The notes: a model not told the origin generated them from the sequence alone. Counted from the first letter of the stretch, positions 16,330-26,192 are shown. The stretch is 64,000 nt of DNA from Parasutterella secunda (GCF_023336895.1 NZ_JAMBLT010000001.1:248001-312000), one strand, 5' to 3'. Program-made: numbers and translations.

Positions 16330-17601
16330 CTAGTTGGCCCGAAGCTGGCTCGTAATGACCAAGTCACCCGCTTTCAAATCGCCCGAAACCACTTCTGTGC
16401 GCGTTCCGTCCGATGCACCGGTAATAATGTCAACCTCTTGAGCGCTGCCGTCACGCAAAACCCACACGGTGTTTTTCCTTTGTGTGGTCACGCCTCCGAC
16501 TTCTTTCGAGACTTTGTTGGATGAACGGGGTGGCCCCATCATGAGGCTGCTGACCGCGCTTGAACCCTTAGCCGATACGCTGGGAGCAAATCGCAATGCT
16601 GTATTAGGAACCAGCAGAGCGTTATCGCGCTTTTCCGTCACAATTCTTGCTGTTGCCGTCATCCCCGGGCGTAAAAGCAACTCCTCATTGCTCACTTTTA
16701 AATAAGCGGTGTAGGTCACCACATTTGTTTCCGACTCCGTGGGACCATAAGCCACTTTAGTCAAGGTTGCCGGGAAATTTTTGTTGGGATATGCACTGAC
16801 CGTGAACGTTGCTTTCTGACCTGGCTGCACAACACTGACATCGGCCTCGTCTACATCAATTTCAAGTTCTAATGTTCTTAGGTCACTCGCCAATGTTAAA
16901 AGCTCAACAGCTTGTAAAGAAGCCGCCACCGCGTATCCCGGTTCTACGGAACGAGCTAAAACCACACCGTCAATAGGTGAAGAAATGTAGGCTTTCGTTA
17001 AATCCGTCTGAGCGGTTTCCAATTCAGCCTGAGCTGTTTGAATTTGAGCGCCGGCAGTATCCAGTGAAGCTTGTGCGCGAGCGACAACGGCTGCCTGTTC
17101 ATCCAATTCGGTTTGAGCCGGTGTTTTTCCGCCCGAAAGTTTTCTCACATTAAGAAGTCTTTTGTATTTAGCGTTCGCCTCATTGAGCGTTGCCTCAGCT
17201 TCTTTCTGCGCTGCTTGTGCACTGGCCAAGGCCGCTTTTGCTTTTTCAACCGAAGCCTTTAATTTGGCTGTATCAAGTTCAATTAGCACCTGACCGTGCT
17301 TAATAGGATCGTTTACATCAACTAAAACATTCTCAACAATCCCGGACAGTTCTGAGCCAATCGTCACTTTTTGTTCAGCTTCAAGCGTCCCGTTAGCCGT
17401 CACCTCAACCTGCAGTACGCCTTGAGTAACCGCTTCAGTTAAATACTGCGGTCCCGCGTCTTTGCTGCCCATCCACCAGGAAAAAGCCGCAACCACTGCC
17501 ACACAGGCGGCCCCCAGTGCCCAAGTTTTTCTTTTCGAACGCCCCTGAGCATCATCGCCGCCTAGTAAGGATTTGATCTTTTCTTTGTCGTTACTCATCA
17601 T
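16330..17601 (-). CDS. MacA-like periplasmic adaptor protein
   Basis: A 423-residue membrane-fusion protein anchored by one N-terminal segment (ALGAACVAVVAAFSWWMG). The order is that of MacA: beta-barrel/lipoyl start (GTLEAEQKVTIGSELSGIVENVLVDVNDPI), a long alpha-hairpin coiled coil rich in Ala/Glu/Gln (about residues 110-200), the second lipoyl half (SPIDGVVLARSVEPGYAVA) and a membrane-proximal domain. It bridges the inner-membrane ABC pump and the outer-membrane factor. Its ATG overlaps the stop of the outer-membrane factor gene (ATGA). Confidence 0.93.
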   Translation of the reverse strand: MMSNDKEKIKSLLGGDDAQGRSKRKTWALGAACVAVVAAFSWWMGSKDAGPQYLTEAVTQGVLQVEVTANGTLEAEQKVTIGSELSGIVENVLVDVNDPIKHGQVLIELDTAKLKASVEKAKAALASAQAAQKEAEATLNEANAKYKRLLNVRKLSGGKTPAQTELDEQAAVVARAQASLDTAGAQIQTAQAELETAQTDLTKAYISSPIDGVVLARSVEPGYAVAASLQAVELLTLASDLRTLELEIDVDEADVSVVQPGQKATFTVSAYPNKNFPATLTKVAYGPTESETNVVTYTAYLKVSNEELLLRPGMTATARIVTEKRDNALLVPNTALRFAPSVSAKGSSAVSSLMMGPPRSSNKVSKEVGGVTTQRKNTVWVLRDGSAQEVDIITGASDGTRTEVVSGDLKAGDLVITSQLRAN

Positions 17602-19007
17602 TTTTCCTCATTGTTCGGGTCAGTCGGAACCCATCCGCCACCCAGCGCCCGATATAAATCAATATGAGCAATTGCCCAATCCGCTTGGTTACTAGCCTCA
17701 TTATCTTGAGCCGTTAGCCAAGATCGTTGCGTTGTCAGAACCGTTTGATAATCTTCCAAACCGCTTGAATATTGCTGCAAAGCCAATTGGGCGGCCAATT
17801 GAGAACTCTCCGTTGCCGTTTTAAGGGACATTTTTTTAGCCGCACTGGAGCGAATACCGGATAATGCGTTTTCCGTTTCTTCTAAAGCAGCAACCAAAGT
17901 TTGCGTGTATTGAGCCTGCGCACGGTCAAGATTGGCTTTCTGGGTCTCGGTACCGGCCACAACATCGCCCCAATTCAAAAAAGGCATCGACAAAGCTCCA
18001 ACCAAGGCACCGATTCCGGTACCACTTGCTCCCAACGCCCCAACCGTTGCCGCTGCGGTACCTATTGAACCGGAAAGTGACAAAGTCGGAAAGTAATCGG
18101 CTTGTGCAACACGAACATTTTCCATCGCAGCTCTCACCGTTTCACGCGCTGCCAACACATCAGGTCTTAACGAAATCACATCTGCAGGAATAGAAACCGC
18201 AATCTTTCCCGGAGGGGTCGGAATATCTGCTGAAGGCAAATTTTGAATTTCGCTCAACGGCAAAACGGTCAATCTTGATAAGGCGGTCTCATACTGCAAA
18301 ATGTTATGCATATTCGTGGCGATACTGGCCTTGGCATTTTCAAATTGGGCGTTCGCCTGTTCGTAGTCCGTAGCTGATACAAGTCCGGCCTGATAACGCC
18401 ATTGAGTTAAATTCTTCGCCTCTTCATAAGATTTGACACTTTGTCTGGCGATTGCCAAGCGACTTTGAGCCAGGCGCAAATTGACATAGGTGAGCGCCAC
18501 TTCACTTGTCATTGCACTTTTTGTGTCTTCCAGGGATAACTCAGAAGCTAAGGCACTAGCCTGAGCCGCTCGTCTTGAAGAAACATCCTTACCGCCAAAA
18601 CTAAAAGACCATGCCGCAGCGGCATCCGCACCAAAACTTTCCGTAGAGGTGTTATTTCGACGGTTTCGAGCGCCATCAGCCCCCAACGTTGCTGTCGGGA
18701 AGAGTTGAGAAGTCGCTGCCGTCAGACTAGCCATCGCCGAGCGTAAGTTCGCCTGGGCTTGAGCAATATCAGTATTGTTTTTAAGCGTCGCTTCCACCAA
18801 CATATTTAATGACGGATCTTTCCAAGATGACCACCATTGCGCAGGAGGCACCCTGAGCGACTTTGCCTCTGCCGTCCCCTCTCCGTAACTCCATATTGAG
18901 GCCAATAGACGACTTTGTTCTTCAGTCAACTGCACAGGCTGAACGGCGCAACCAGCCAGTCCGACAACACATGACACCGTTAATGCAAGAGTGAGAATTT
19001 TTTTCAC
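17598..19007 (-). CDS. NodT-type outer-membrane efflux lipoprotein
   Basis: A 469-residue TolC-superfamily protein. It begins with a lipoprotein signal peptide and lipobox LAGC, then two repeats of the outer-membrane efflux fold with long amphipathic helices (for example SLEDTKSAMTSEVALTYVNLR) and the ISLRPDVLAARE segment typical of the NodT/OprM group. It forms the exit duct for the adaptor/ABC pump encoded next. It is the first gene of the reverse-strand operon and faces the divergent orphan regulator. Confidence 0.93.
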   Translation of the reverse strand: MKKILTLALTVSCVVGLAGCAVQPVQLTEEQSRLLASIWSYGEGTAEAKSLRVPPAQWWSSWKDPSLNMLVEATLKNNTDIAQAQANLRSAMASLTAATSQLFPTATLGADGARNRRNNTSTESFGADAAAAWSFSFGGKDVSSRRAAQASALASELSLEDTKSAMTSEVALTYVNLRLAQSRLAIARQSVKSYEEAKNLTQWRYQAGLVSATDYEQANAQFENAKASIATNMHNILQYETALSRLTVLPLSEIQNLPSADIPTPPGKIAVSIPADVISLRPDVLAARETVRAAMENVRVAQADYFPTLSLSGSIGTAAATVGALGASGTGIGALVGALSMPFLNWGDVVAGTETQKANLDRAQAQYTQTLVAALEETENALSGIRSSAAKKMSLKTATESSQLAAQLALQQYSSGLEDYQTVLTTQRSWLTAQDNEASNQADWAIAHIDLYRALGGGWVPTDPNNEEK

Positions 19008-19202
19008 ATTCTTTCCCCTTTTTACCTTAATTCAAAGTGTGCCATAAAAAGTTGTAACAATCTCCCGAAGCGAGTAATTTTTTGCAAGCTGTCTGCAGGT
19101 AAGGCAATCGTCTTAGTGGCAAATCGCACTTGGGGCAAACTTAATACTCGAATATCATTATTATTACGGTCTTATTTATTAAAGTGTGTTTGTACTATCT
19201 CA

Positions 19203-19889
19203 ATGCCTTTAAATCTTCTTTTATCGTTACATGACGAGGTATTCGAAGCGCTGATCGCAGACTTCTTAGTTTTTTGTAACTATGAAGTCCGGGCGGCATA
19301 CAGTCAGCAAGATGCGCTCAACTACTGCCAAAACGACAATTTCGACATGGCCGTTATTGATATCAAAGAAGAAAAGGATGCTCAGTTTGTTGAATACTTA
19401 TTAGCCATTAAACCCGAATTGGATATTCTCGCCTTAATTCACGAGGGCGTTTCGAACGATGTAATTAAATCACTTCGTTTGCCTCAGGAACAGCTTTTAT
19501 CGCTTCCAGCCCCCCTGGTTTCTATTTTAGAAGCCATCAAGGTCGCCAATGAGTCCAGGCAAAATGAAAAATTAAAATCTCTCACCCCTGTCACCATCGG
19601 ATCGCTTTGCATTGACAAACAAAATGCTACCGCTAGTGTTCACGGCGTTCCATTAACCTTAACTGTCACGGAATTCACCCTTTTGGATCTTTTGGCCGAC
19701 AACCTGAATGCCCCGGTGAGTAAAGATGAAATTTACCCCAAAGTTTTAGGGCGTCCTCGCGGACAATTTGACAGAGCCATTGATGTCCACATTTCCAGTG
19801 TCCGCCACAAACTGCATCAATTACACTGCGACGACATTTGCATTGAAAGTGTAAGGGGCGTCGGCTACCGTCTCTGCAAGCAAGATTAA
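19203..19889 (+). CDS. Orphan OmpR/CpxR-type response regulator with degenerate receiver
   Basis: A 228-residue regulator. The C-terminal winged helix (about 130-228) is clear and CpxR-like: LTVTEFTLLDLLADN, GRPRGQFDRAIDVHISSVRHKL, IESVRGVGYRL. The N-terminal domain has receiver-like length, but the acidic pocket is reduced to one HDE, the likely acceptor Asp sits in AVIDIKEE, and the conserved Thr and Lys are not where expected (LALIHEG, LSLPAP). It may work without classical phosphorylation. No histidine kinase lies near. It is divergent from the efflux operon, its likely target. Start at 19203 gives a normal receiver start; the open frame from 19116 adds an unlikely tail. Confidence 0.8.
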   Translation: MPLNLLLSLHDEVFEALIADFLVFCNYEVRAAYSQQDALNYCQNDNFDMAVIDIKEEKDAQFVEYLLAIKPELDILALIHEGVSNDVIKSLRLPQEQLLSLPAPLVSILEAIKVANESRQNEKLKSLTPVTIGSLCIDKQNATASVHGVPLTLTVTEFTLLDLLADNLNAPVSKDEIYPKVLGRPRGQFDRAIDVHISSVRHKLHQLHCDDICIESVRGVGYRLCKQD

Positions 19890-19907
19890 TTGTTGCTCTT
19901 TTCCCCT

Positions 19908-19924
19908 AAAAAGCGACTTTTTTT
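19908..19924 (+). terminator. Weak A/T hairpin with T-run after the response regulator gene
   Basis: AAAAAG-CGA-CTTTTT forms a short stem followed by two more T bases. It is AT-rich with a three-base loop, so termination would be modest. Confidence 0.4.
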
Positions 19925-20045
19925 GATAAATCAGTATTTTTTCGCGATTTTTGTCAAATTCTTTCTCATTCTTTTAACGACTGTAGAAGAAAAGGCGCAA
20001 AATAGAACCATTGACATTTCCATTTAGTCATTAAAGGGGATCATT

Positions 20046-22097
20046 ATGAGTCAATATCCAGTTGAGAATATCCGTACTGTAGCTTTGGTGGGCCACGGCT
20101 CCACCGGTAAGACAACCTTGATGGAAGCTCTGCTTTATCGCAACGGTGTCATTAAAGAAGTAGGAACTGTTGAAAAAGGCAACACCGTTGGTGACTTTGA
20201 TCCGATGGAAAAAGAAGTCAAACACTCGTTGCGTACAACTGTGGCTCACCTGAATGCTCAAAAAGACGATGGCACGCCTGTTCGTATTTTCTTGTTGGAT
20301 ACCCCGGGGTACCCCGATTGTGTAGGTCAGGCATTGGGTGCACTGGATGCCGTAAAAACCGTCTGTGTGGTTGTTGATGCCACAAAAGGCATTGAACTGA
20401 TGACCAGACGCATGATGCACTGGGCCAAAGAACGCAACCTCTGCCGCATGATTGTTGTCAATAAGATTGATCAGCCTGACGTGGACTTGGCTAAGCTTGT
20501 TCTTGACCTTCGTGAAGCATTCGGAAACGAAGTGCTGCCGCTTAACTTGCCGAACAAAGATTGTTCTCACGTTATTGACTGCTTTGACAATGACAAGGGT
20601 GAAGCCAATTTTGCTTCTGTTGAACGTGTGCACCAAGCTTTCGTCGAACGTGTTGTGGAAATGGACGACGAGACGATGGAACGCTACCTGGAAGAGGGGG
20701 CCGTTGATCCCAAGAGTTTGCACGCTCCGTTGACCAAAGCTTTGCGTTTGGGTCACATCATCCCGGTTTGCTTTACCTCGGCTAAAAACTTAATTGGTAT
20801 GCGTGACTTGATTAAGGTTTTTGTCCGTCATTTGCCCAATCCGACAGAAGCTAATGCTCCACTCTTTTACAAGGCCGACGGCTCAGAATACATGACATTC
20901 CCGGATGCCAACCGCCCGGTATTGGCCCATGTGTTCAAGGTCGTCAACGACCCCTACATTGGCAAGATCGGTCTATTCCGTCTGCATCAAGGCCGCATCA
21001 CGAAAGACTCCACACTCTTTGTGGACGACGGAAAGAAAGCTTTCAAAATTACTCGTCCGATCATGCTTCAAGGTAAAGAAGGCCTCGAAGTCGATGAAAT
21101 GAATCCCGGCTACATCGGTGCCGTTGCTAAGGTTGACGATATTGTTTACGGAAGCATTCTTCATGACAGCTCCATTGAAGGCGGCATTTACATGAAGAAA
21201 TTGAACTTCCCGAAACCGATGTTTGGCTTAGCCGTCAGCCCCGCTAAACGCGGTGACGAAAGCCGTATGTCGGAAGTGCTTGAAAAGATGGTTAGCGAAG
21301 ATCCTACCTTGGCGGTTGAACATGACGTTGTCATGAATGAAACCGTTTTAAGAGGTCTGAGTGAACAACATCTTCGCATTGTCCTCAAACGCATGGCTTC
21401 TCAGTTCAAGCTTGAAGTTCAAACACGCACTCCTCGCGTTCCTTATCGTGAAACAATCGCGGCTCCCGCTGAAGGCCACGCTCGCCATAAGAAACAAACG
21501 GGCGGTGCCGGCCAATTTGGTGAAGTGTTCCTTCGTGTTGAACCGCTTCCTCGCGGCGCTGGTTTCAAGTTTGTCGATCAGGTTAAGGGCGGTGCCATTC
21601 CGTACAACTTCATTCCTGCTGTTGAAAAAGGTGTTCAAGAAGTTTTGGATTCCGGCTACGTGGCGGGCTACCCCATCCATGACGTTCGTGTCACGGTTTA
21701 CGATGGTAAGTATCACCCCGTAGACAGTAAGGAAGTCGCATTCGTCGCTGCCGGCAGAAAAGCAATGTTGGATGCTTTGGCCAATGCGAAACCCACTTTG
21801 CTTGAGCCGATTGTCAGAATCGAAATTGAAGCACCGGATTCCTGCATGGGCGACATCGCCGGCGACTTGGCAAGCCGCCGCGGACAAGTCAGCGGAACCG
21901 AAAACCTGACCGGTGGCATGATGCTCATCACCGGACGGGTGCCGCTCACCGGTCTTGATGGATACGCTAATCGCCTGAACGCCTTAACACAAGGTGCGGG
22001 CACCTATTCGATTGAATTGTTGGCATACGAACCAGTTCCTGCCGCAGTTCAAGCTGAATTGGCCAGTAAGTATCAACGCAAGGCCGAAGAAGATTAA
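20046..22097 (+). CDS. Elongation-factor-G-like GTPase (EF-G paralogue)
   Basis: A 683-residue translational GTPase with all five EF-G domains. The G1 loop is GHGSTGKTT (classical EF-G has GHIDAGKTT), G3 is DTPGYPD instead of DTPGHVD, G4 is NKID, and a SAK G5 follows. The C-terminal domains IV and V are present (GGAGQFGEVFLRVEP, the domain IV VAGYPIHDVRVTVYDG, and late RRGQVSGTE). The P-loop and switch II differences mark it as the EF-G-like/FusA2 class, whose cellular role is not settled; the housekeeping fusA should lie elsewhere with the str operon. A good site AAAGGGG precedes the ATG. Monocistronic. Confidence 0.9.
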   Translation: MSQYPVENIRTVALVGHGSTGKTTLMEALLYRNGVIKEVGTVEKGNTVGDFDPMEKEVKHSLRTTVAHLNAQKDDGTPVRIFLLDTPGYPDCVGQALGALDAVKTVCVVVDATKGIELMTRRMMHWAKERNLCRMIVVNKIDQPDVDLAKLVLDLREAFGNEVLPLNLPNKDCSHVIDCFDNDKGEANFASVERVHQAFVERVVEMDDETMERYLEEGAVDPKSLHAPLTKALRLGHIIPVCFTSAKNLIGMRDLIKVFVRHLPNPTEANAPLFYKADGSEYMTFPDANRPVLAHVFKVVNDPYIGKIGLFRLHQGRITKDSTLFVDDGKKAFKITRPIMLQGKEGLEVDEMNPGYIGAVAKVDDIVYGSILHDSSIEGGIYMKKLNFPKPMFGLAVSPAKRGDESRMSEVLEKMVSEDPTLAVEHDVVMNETVLRGLSEQHLRIVLKRMASQFKLEVQTRTPRVPYRETIAAPAEGHARHKKQTGGAGQFGEVFLRVEPLPRGAGFKFVDQVKGGAIPYNFIPAVEKGVQEVLDSGYVAGYPIHDVRVTVYDGKYHPVDSKEVAFVAAGRKAMLDALANAKPTLLEPIVRIEIEAPDSCMGDIAGDLASRRGQVSGTENLTGGMMLITGRVPLTGLDGYANRLNALTQGAGTYSIELLAYEPVPAAVQAELASKYQRKAEED

Positions 22098-22116
22098 TAC
22101 TGACGTCTGAGCTTTG

Positions 22117-22155
22117 CAGTCGGTCGAATTCTCAAACATTCGACCGACTGTTTTT
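22117..22155 (+). terminator. Intrinsic terminator after the EF-G-like gene
   Basis: CAGTCGGTCGAAT (22117-22129) pairs perfectly with ATTCGACCGACTG (22138-22150), followed by five T bases. Confidence 0.93.
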
Positions 22156-22245
22156 GCCTTAAGCTCACAAAAGCCGAAGCTTTCATATTAGAATACTTCG
22201 GTTGATTATTTGGGAAATCATTCCCTTCATATATTGGGAGCATTT

Positions 22246-24045
22246 ATGCGTACCGAATATACCGGTCTCATTAATGAAAAATTCATCGGTCAAACGGTGA
22301 CCCTCTACGGTTGGGCTCACCGTCGTCGTGACCACGGCGGAGTCATTTTTATCGACTTGCGTGACCGCGAAGGTCTTTTGCAAGTGGTTTGTGACCCTGA
22401 TACCCCTGAAGTTTTCAAAACGGCAGAAGCCGTTCGCAATGAATATTGCTTGAAGGTGGTTGGTCTCGTGCGTGCCCGTCCCGAAGGCACCCACAACCCT
22501 GATTTGATTTCCGGCGGTGTCGAAGTACTTTGCCGTGAATTAACCATCCTCAATAAGTCCGAAACGCCTCCGTTCCATTTGGACGATGAAAATCTTTCCG
22601 AAACGACTCGCTTGACTTACCGCGTTTTGGATCTTCGTCGTTTGCAAATGCAACGCAATTTAAAATTGCGCTACAAGGTTGCTTTGGCTATTCGCAATCA
22701 CTTGGACAAACAAGGTTTCATTGATATTGAAACCCCGATGCTGACACGCAGCACTCCGGAAGGCGCTCGCGACTACTTGGTTCCGAGCCGTGTCCATGAC
22801 GGCCATTTCTACGCCCTGCCTCAATCGCCGCAATTGTTCAAACAATTGTTGATGGTGGCCGGCTTTGACCGTTACTACCAAATTGTGAAGTGCTTCCGTG
22901 ATGAAGACCTTCGTGCAGACCGTCAACCTGAATTTACGCAGGTTGATATTGAAACATCGTTCCTGACGCAACAAGAAATTCGCGACATCATGGAAAACAT
23001 GATTCGTGACGTTTTCAAAGAAACGATCAACGTTGACCTCCCTGATCCGTATCCGGTGATGTCTTGGCACGAAGCAATGACTCGCTTTGGTTCCGACAAG
23101 CCCGATTTACGTATTAAGGGTATTGAATTGCGTGAAATCACCGAACAGGCAAAGACGTCTGAATTTAAGGTGTTCCGTTCCGCCACCGAGTTGCCCGACG
23201 GCAAGGTTGTGGCCATGAACGTGCCTCACGCTGCCAGCATGCCGCGCTCTGAAATCGACTCCTACACGGAATTTGTGAAGATCTACGGCGCAAAGGGCTT
23301 GGCTTACATCAAGGTTAACGAAAAGGAAAAGGGCCGTGAAGGCTTGCAAAGCCCGATCGTGAAGAACCTCTCCGATGAACTTCTTGCTCATATCCTTGAA
23401 GTAACGGGCGCTCAAAACGGCGACGTCATCTTCTTCGGTGCCGACCGTGCCAAGATCGTCTATGACTCTTTGGGTGCCTTGCGCTTGAAGATCGGTCACA
23501 GCGAATTCGGTAAAGCGAATGGTTTGTATGAAGAAGGTTGGAAGGCCCTCTGGGTGGTCGATTTCCCGATGTTTGAATACGATGATGAAGAACATCGCTG
23601 GGTTGCTTGCCACCATCCGTTTACGATGCCTCACCCCGACCATGTTGACATGTTGAGTACTGATCCCGGCAAGTGCTTGGCTCAGGCCTATGACATGGTG
23701 CTCAATGGCTGGGAAATCGGTGGCGGTTCCATCCGTATCCACCGCGCAGACATTCAAAGCAAAGTTTTTGCCGCTTTGAATATTGGCCCGGAAGAAGCCC
23801 GTGCGAAGTTCGGCTTCTTGCTTGATAACCTGCAATACGGAGCTCCTCCTCATGGCGGTATCGCCTTCGGTCTTGACCGTATCGTGACGATTATGGCTGG
23901 TGCTCCTTCCATTCGTGACGTGATTGCATTCCCGAAGACTCAGCGTGCTCAATGCTTGCTGACGAATGCTCCGGCCCCTGTGGATGAAAAACAATTGCGT
24001 GAATTGCACATTCGTTTGCGCAACCCGCAACCGGCCAAGGACTAA
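22246..24045 (+). CDS. aspS: Aspartyl-tRNA synthetase
   Basis: A 599-residue class II synthetase that charges tRNA-Asp. The N-terminal OB domain binds the anticodon ([30 protein letters not shown], shown here as two parts [15 protein letters not shown] and [12 protein letters not shown]). Motif 2 is the [14 protein letters not shown] loop, the bacterial GAD insertion lies mid-protein and motif 3 is [10 protein letters not shown] near the end. The start at 22246 has GGGAG five bases upstream and begins MRTEYTG as expected; the open frame from 22210 is an artefact. Whether it also charges tRNA-Asn depends on whether asnS is present elsewhere. Confidence 0.97.
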   Translation: MRTEYTGLINEKFIGQTVTLYGWAHRRRDHGGVIFIDLRDREGLLQVVCDPDTPEVFKTAEAVRNEYCLKVVGLVRARPEGTHNPDLISGGVEVLCRELTILNKSETPPFHLDDENLSETTRLTYRVLDLRRLQMQRNLKLRYKVALAIRNHLDKQGFIDIETPMLTRSTPEGARDYLVPSRVHDGHFYALPQSPQLFKQLLMVAGFDRYYQIVKCFRDEDLRADRQPEFTQVDIETSFLTQQEIRDIMENMIRDVFKETINVDLPDPYPVMSWHEAMTRFGSDKPDLRIKGIELREITEQAKTSEFKVFRSATELPDGKVVAMNVPHAASMPRSEIDSYTEFVKIYGAKGLAYIKVNEKEKGREGLQSPIVKNLSDELLAHILEVTGAQNGDVIFFGADRAKIVYDSLGALRLKIGHSEFGKANGLYEEGWKALWVVDFPMFEYDDEEHRWVACHHPFTMPHPDHVDMLSTDPGKCLAQAYDMVLNGWEIGGGSIRIHRADIQSKVFAALNIGPEEARAKFGFLLDNLQYGAPPHGGIAFGLDRIVTIMAGAPSIRDVIAFPKTQRAQCLLTNAPAPVDEKQLRELHIRLRNPQPAKD

Positions 24046-24067
24046 TTGAAATAGTTAGCCCATAATC

Positions 24068-24108
24068 AATAACGGGAACCACTCTTTTTGAGGGTTCCCG
24101 TTATTTTT
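24068..24108 (+). terminator. Intrinsic terminator after aspS
   Basis: AATAACGGGAACC (24068-24080) pairs with GGTTCCCGTTATT (24093-24105), followed by T bases. On the other strand it also ends the lipoprotein gene with an A/T-rich flank. Confidence 0.9.
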
Positions 24109-24122
24109 CTCTTCAAATTAAA

Positions 24123-24632
24123 TTAAAGACTAAACAACCATCCGCCGTCATGATCCCAGGGATCTTGTGTGACAGCGGTCTCTGTGACCACTCCATTTAA
24201 ATCAAACTGCACCCAAAAAGCCATATCCATACCGCCGATGTCATTGAATCGATACATGAATGCTGTTTGGTCTTGGAGTTTGAATTCATACTCCTGAGCA
24301 CAATGTCCAAACATCTGGTATACGTCCGCTTTGGTGTGCTTACCGGGGATCACTAATTTGAAATGATCCTCGTTCATGGTTTTCTCTTTGCCTACGTAAT
24401 TCCCATTTTTATCAAAGCGCATCCAATAGACTTCCTGTCCGAAAGGCTGCATGGAATACACCAAAATAAAGCTGCCATCAGGCTGAGTCATCTTTGAGTC
24501 CGGCATTCCCAGTTCGGTTAACACCGCGTTTTCCGGCGTACCGACATCAATCAAATCAGGGTGAGCGCACCCCGCTAAAATCAGCGCAGACATTGAAAGC
24601 GCGCAAATTTTAATTGTCTTCAATATTTTCAT
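24123..24632 (-). CDS. Small outer-membrane-type lipoprotein with BamE/SmpA-like repeats
   Basis: A 169-residue lipoprotein: signal peptide and lipobox LAGC, cysteine at residue 22. The mature part has two similar halves, each with a short turn leading to a YWMRFD / AFWVQFD strand (VGTPENAVLTELGMPDSK ... YSMQPFGQEVYWMRFDKNG; and GKHTKADVYQMFGHCAQEY ... MAFWVQFDLNG). This resembles the BamE/SmpA beta-lactamase-inhibitor-like fold. The function is not known; the fold assignment is by pattern. Single gene with its own upstream region. Confidence 0.7.
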   Translation of the reverse strand: MKILKTIKICALSMSALILAGCAHPDLIDVGTPENAVLTELGMPDSKMTQPDGSFILVYSMQPFGQEVYWMRFDKNGNYVGKEKTMNEDHFKLVIPGKHTKADVYQMFGHCAQEYEFKLQDQTAFMYRFNDIGGMDMAFWVQFDLNGVVTETAVTQDPWDHDGGWLFSL

Positions 24633-24771
24633 AAAAATTGCTCCTTGTCCTCTGTCTTGATTGTATGCCTATTCAGACCAACAGATAGAGATACTCGACA
24701 GGCTTTTTTGCTCACCGTATTTGGAGACCTTGAATTACAATACAAACATCTTGCTTAATAGGTAAACAGAT

Positions 24772-25959
24772 ATGTCCGTTGTTCGTTTGGCGCTCGTCTC
24801 GACGATGTCGATTCAGTCAATCGCCACAGCCAGTACAGTAACTCTATCGGCTATTGCTCCACTGGTAGCCGCAGCCATTGGAATGCCCAGTTCCTTCATC
24901 GGCACATACGTCTGTTTTATTTATATCGGTGCAGCCTTTGCCGCTGTAGCCGGCGGGACAATGGTCACCCGTTATGGGGGCATCCATGTTTCTCAAGGTT
25001 GTCTGATTCTGGCAGCCATTGGGCTTATGCTTAGCGCCGTAGCGAATTTCTGGTGTATTTGTTTGGGCGGGCTTTTACTTGGACTCAGTTACGGCCCCAT
25101 CACCCCGGCTTCGAGTGACATCTTGGCGCATACAGTGCCCAAAGAACGGATGGGCTTTGTTTTCTCCCTCAAACAAACTGCCGTTCCTCTAGGTAGCGCT
25201 TTGGCCGGTTTTATTGTCCCAAGCGTTGCGCTTTGGGCTAATAACTGGCAGGCTGGCCCTCACGTAATGGCTATTTTTGCGCTTTCCGTCGCTTTACTTG
25301 TTTTGTATCACCGAAGCAGTTTAGATGATCACTTTGATCCACGATCACGCTTTAGTATTCACACTGTGTTAAACGCTTTGCGGCTGGTCACTTCCCAGGC
25401 CGGATTGCGCCGTATGTGTATCGTTTCCTTCGTTTATAACGGCACACAAATGTGTGTATTCAGCTACCTCGTCTCTTTCATGGTTGAAGATATTTCAATT
25501 CCGATTGTTTTAGCGGGGATGGCTTTGAGTGCCGCCAGCATCGGCGGAATGTGCGGACGTCTTTTTTGGGGAATTTTTGCTGACTGGATTCATTCGCCGA
25601 GATTAACCCTATCGCTGTTGGGCTTCTTAATGGCTGCCATGCTTGTCAGCGTAGGCTTTTTTAGCCCCCAAACAGCCACCATTTTGCTCTTAGCTGTATG
25701 TTTTTGCTTGGGTGGCTCAGCCATCGGCTGGAATGGAGTCTACTTAGCTCATGTCGCCAGAATCGCTCCGGAAGGCAAAGCTGGAGTAGCCACCGGCGGC
25801 ACGCTCTTTTTCACCTTTGCCGGCGCTATTTTTTTGCCACTCATTTTTGGCGTTATTCACAATACGTTCGGCCAATACTTTGAAAGCTTTTACGCTACCG
25901 CCGCATTATGCGCTTTGATTGCTCTTTGGCTATTGATCAGTAAAACACCAGAAAACTAA
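24772..25959 (+). CDS. Major facilitator superfamily transporter
   Basis: A 395-residue inner-membrane carrier with 12 hydrophobic segments in two halves. The MFS loop 2-3 region is GGTMVTRYGGIHVSQ, and a similar GRLFWGIFADWIHSPRLTLS lies in the second half. Other MFS-like parts are YGPITPASSDILAHTVP and VSFMVEDISIPIVLAG. The family moves sugars, organic acids, drugs or cyanate; no substrate signature was recognised. Its stop overlaps the end of the convergent small gene by four bases. Confidence 0.87.
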   Translation: MSVVRLALVSTMSIQSIATASTVTLSAIAPLVAAAIGMPSSFIGTYVCFIYIGAAFAAVAGGTMVTRYGGIHVSQGCLILAAIGLMLSAVANFWCICLGGLLLGLSYGPITPASSDILAHTVPKERMGFVFSLKQTAVPLGSALAGFIVPSVALWANNWQAGPHVMAIFALSVALLVLYHRSSLDDHFDPRSRFSIHTVLNALRLVTSQAGLRRMCIVSFVYNGTQMCVFSYLVSFMVEDISIPIVLAGMALSAASIGGMCGRLFWGIFADWIHSPRLTLSLLGFLMAAMLVSVGFFSPQTATILLLAVCFCLGGSAIGWNGVYLAHVARIAPEGKAGVATGGTLFFTFAGAIFLPLIFGVIHNTFGQYFESFYATAALCALIALWLLISKTPEN

Positions 25960-26192
25960 GGATTATGCTGACATTCTTTGATGTCAGACTGAATTTCATC
26001 AATGAGAGCATGAAAACTCTCTCGCACCTGCTTTTCGGAGCATCCGAGCACGAGAGCGTCCTCCAATGCATCTTTAATCATTGAGCGCAACTCTTCATAG
26101 TTTTCATTCAAAACCATGACTTTTTCTGTACAGGAAACCGGACTGCCATCCGGCTTTTCCCAACGGGGAATAGCGTTTTTACTGTTGTCCAT
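25956..26192 (-). CDS. Small conserved-looking protein of unknown function
   Basis: A 78-residue, acidic, mostly helical protein with no signal peptide or membrane segment. It begins MDNSKNAIPRWEKPDGSPVS and has a helical core NENYEELRSMIKDALEDALVLG. No domain was recognised. Its ATG lies inside the last codons of the aldolase gene (14-base overlap), so it would be translated from the mtnA/aldolase transcript. The coding look (no rare stop-rich region, regular amphipathic helices) supports a real gene but the ribosome-binding site is weak. Confidence 0.65.
   Translation of the reverse strand: MDNSKNAIPRWEKPDGSPVSCTEKVMVLNENYEELRSMIKDALEDALVLGCSEKQVRESFHALIDEIQSDIKECQHNP

Noticed and set aside
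23107-24030. 307-codon open frame antisense to aspS
   Set aside because: It is a mirror of strong codon bias in aspS, has no start signals or recognisable domain, and lies fully inside a certain gene.
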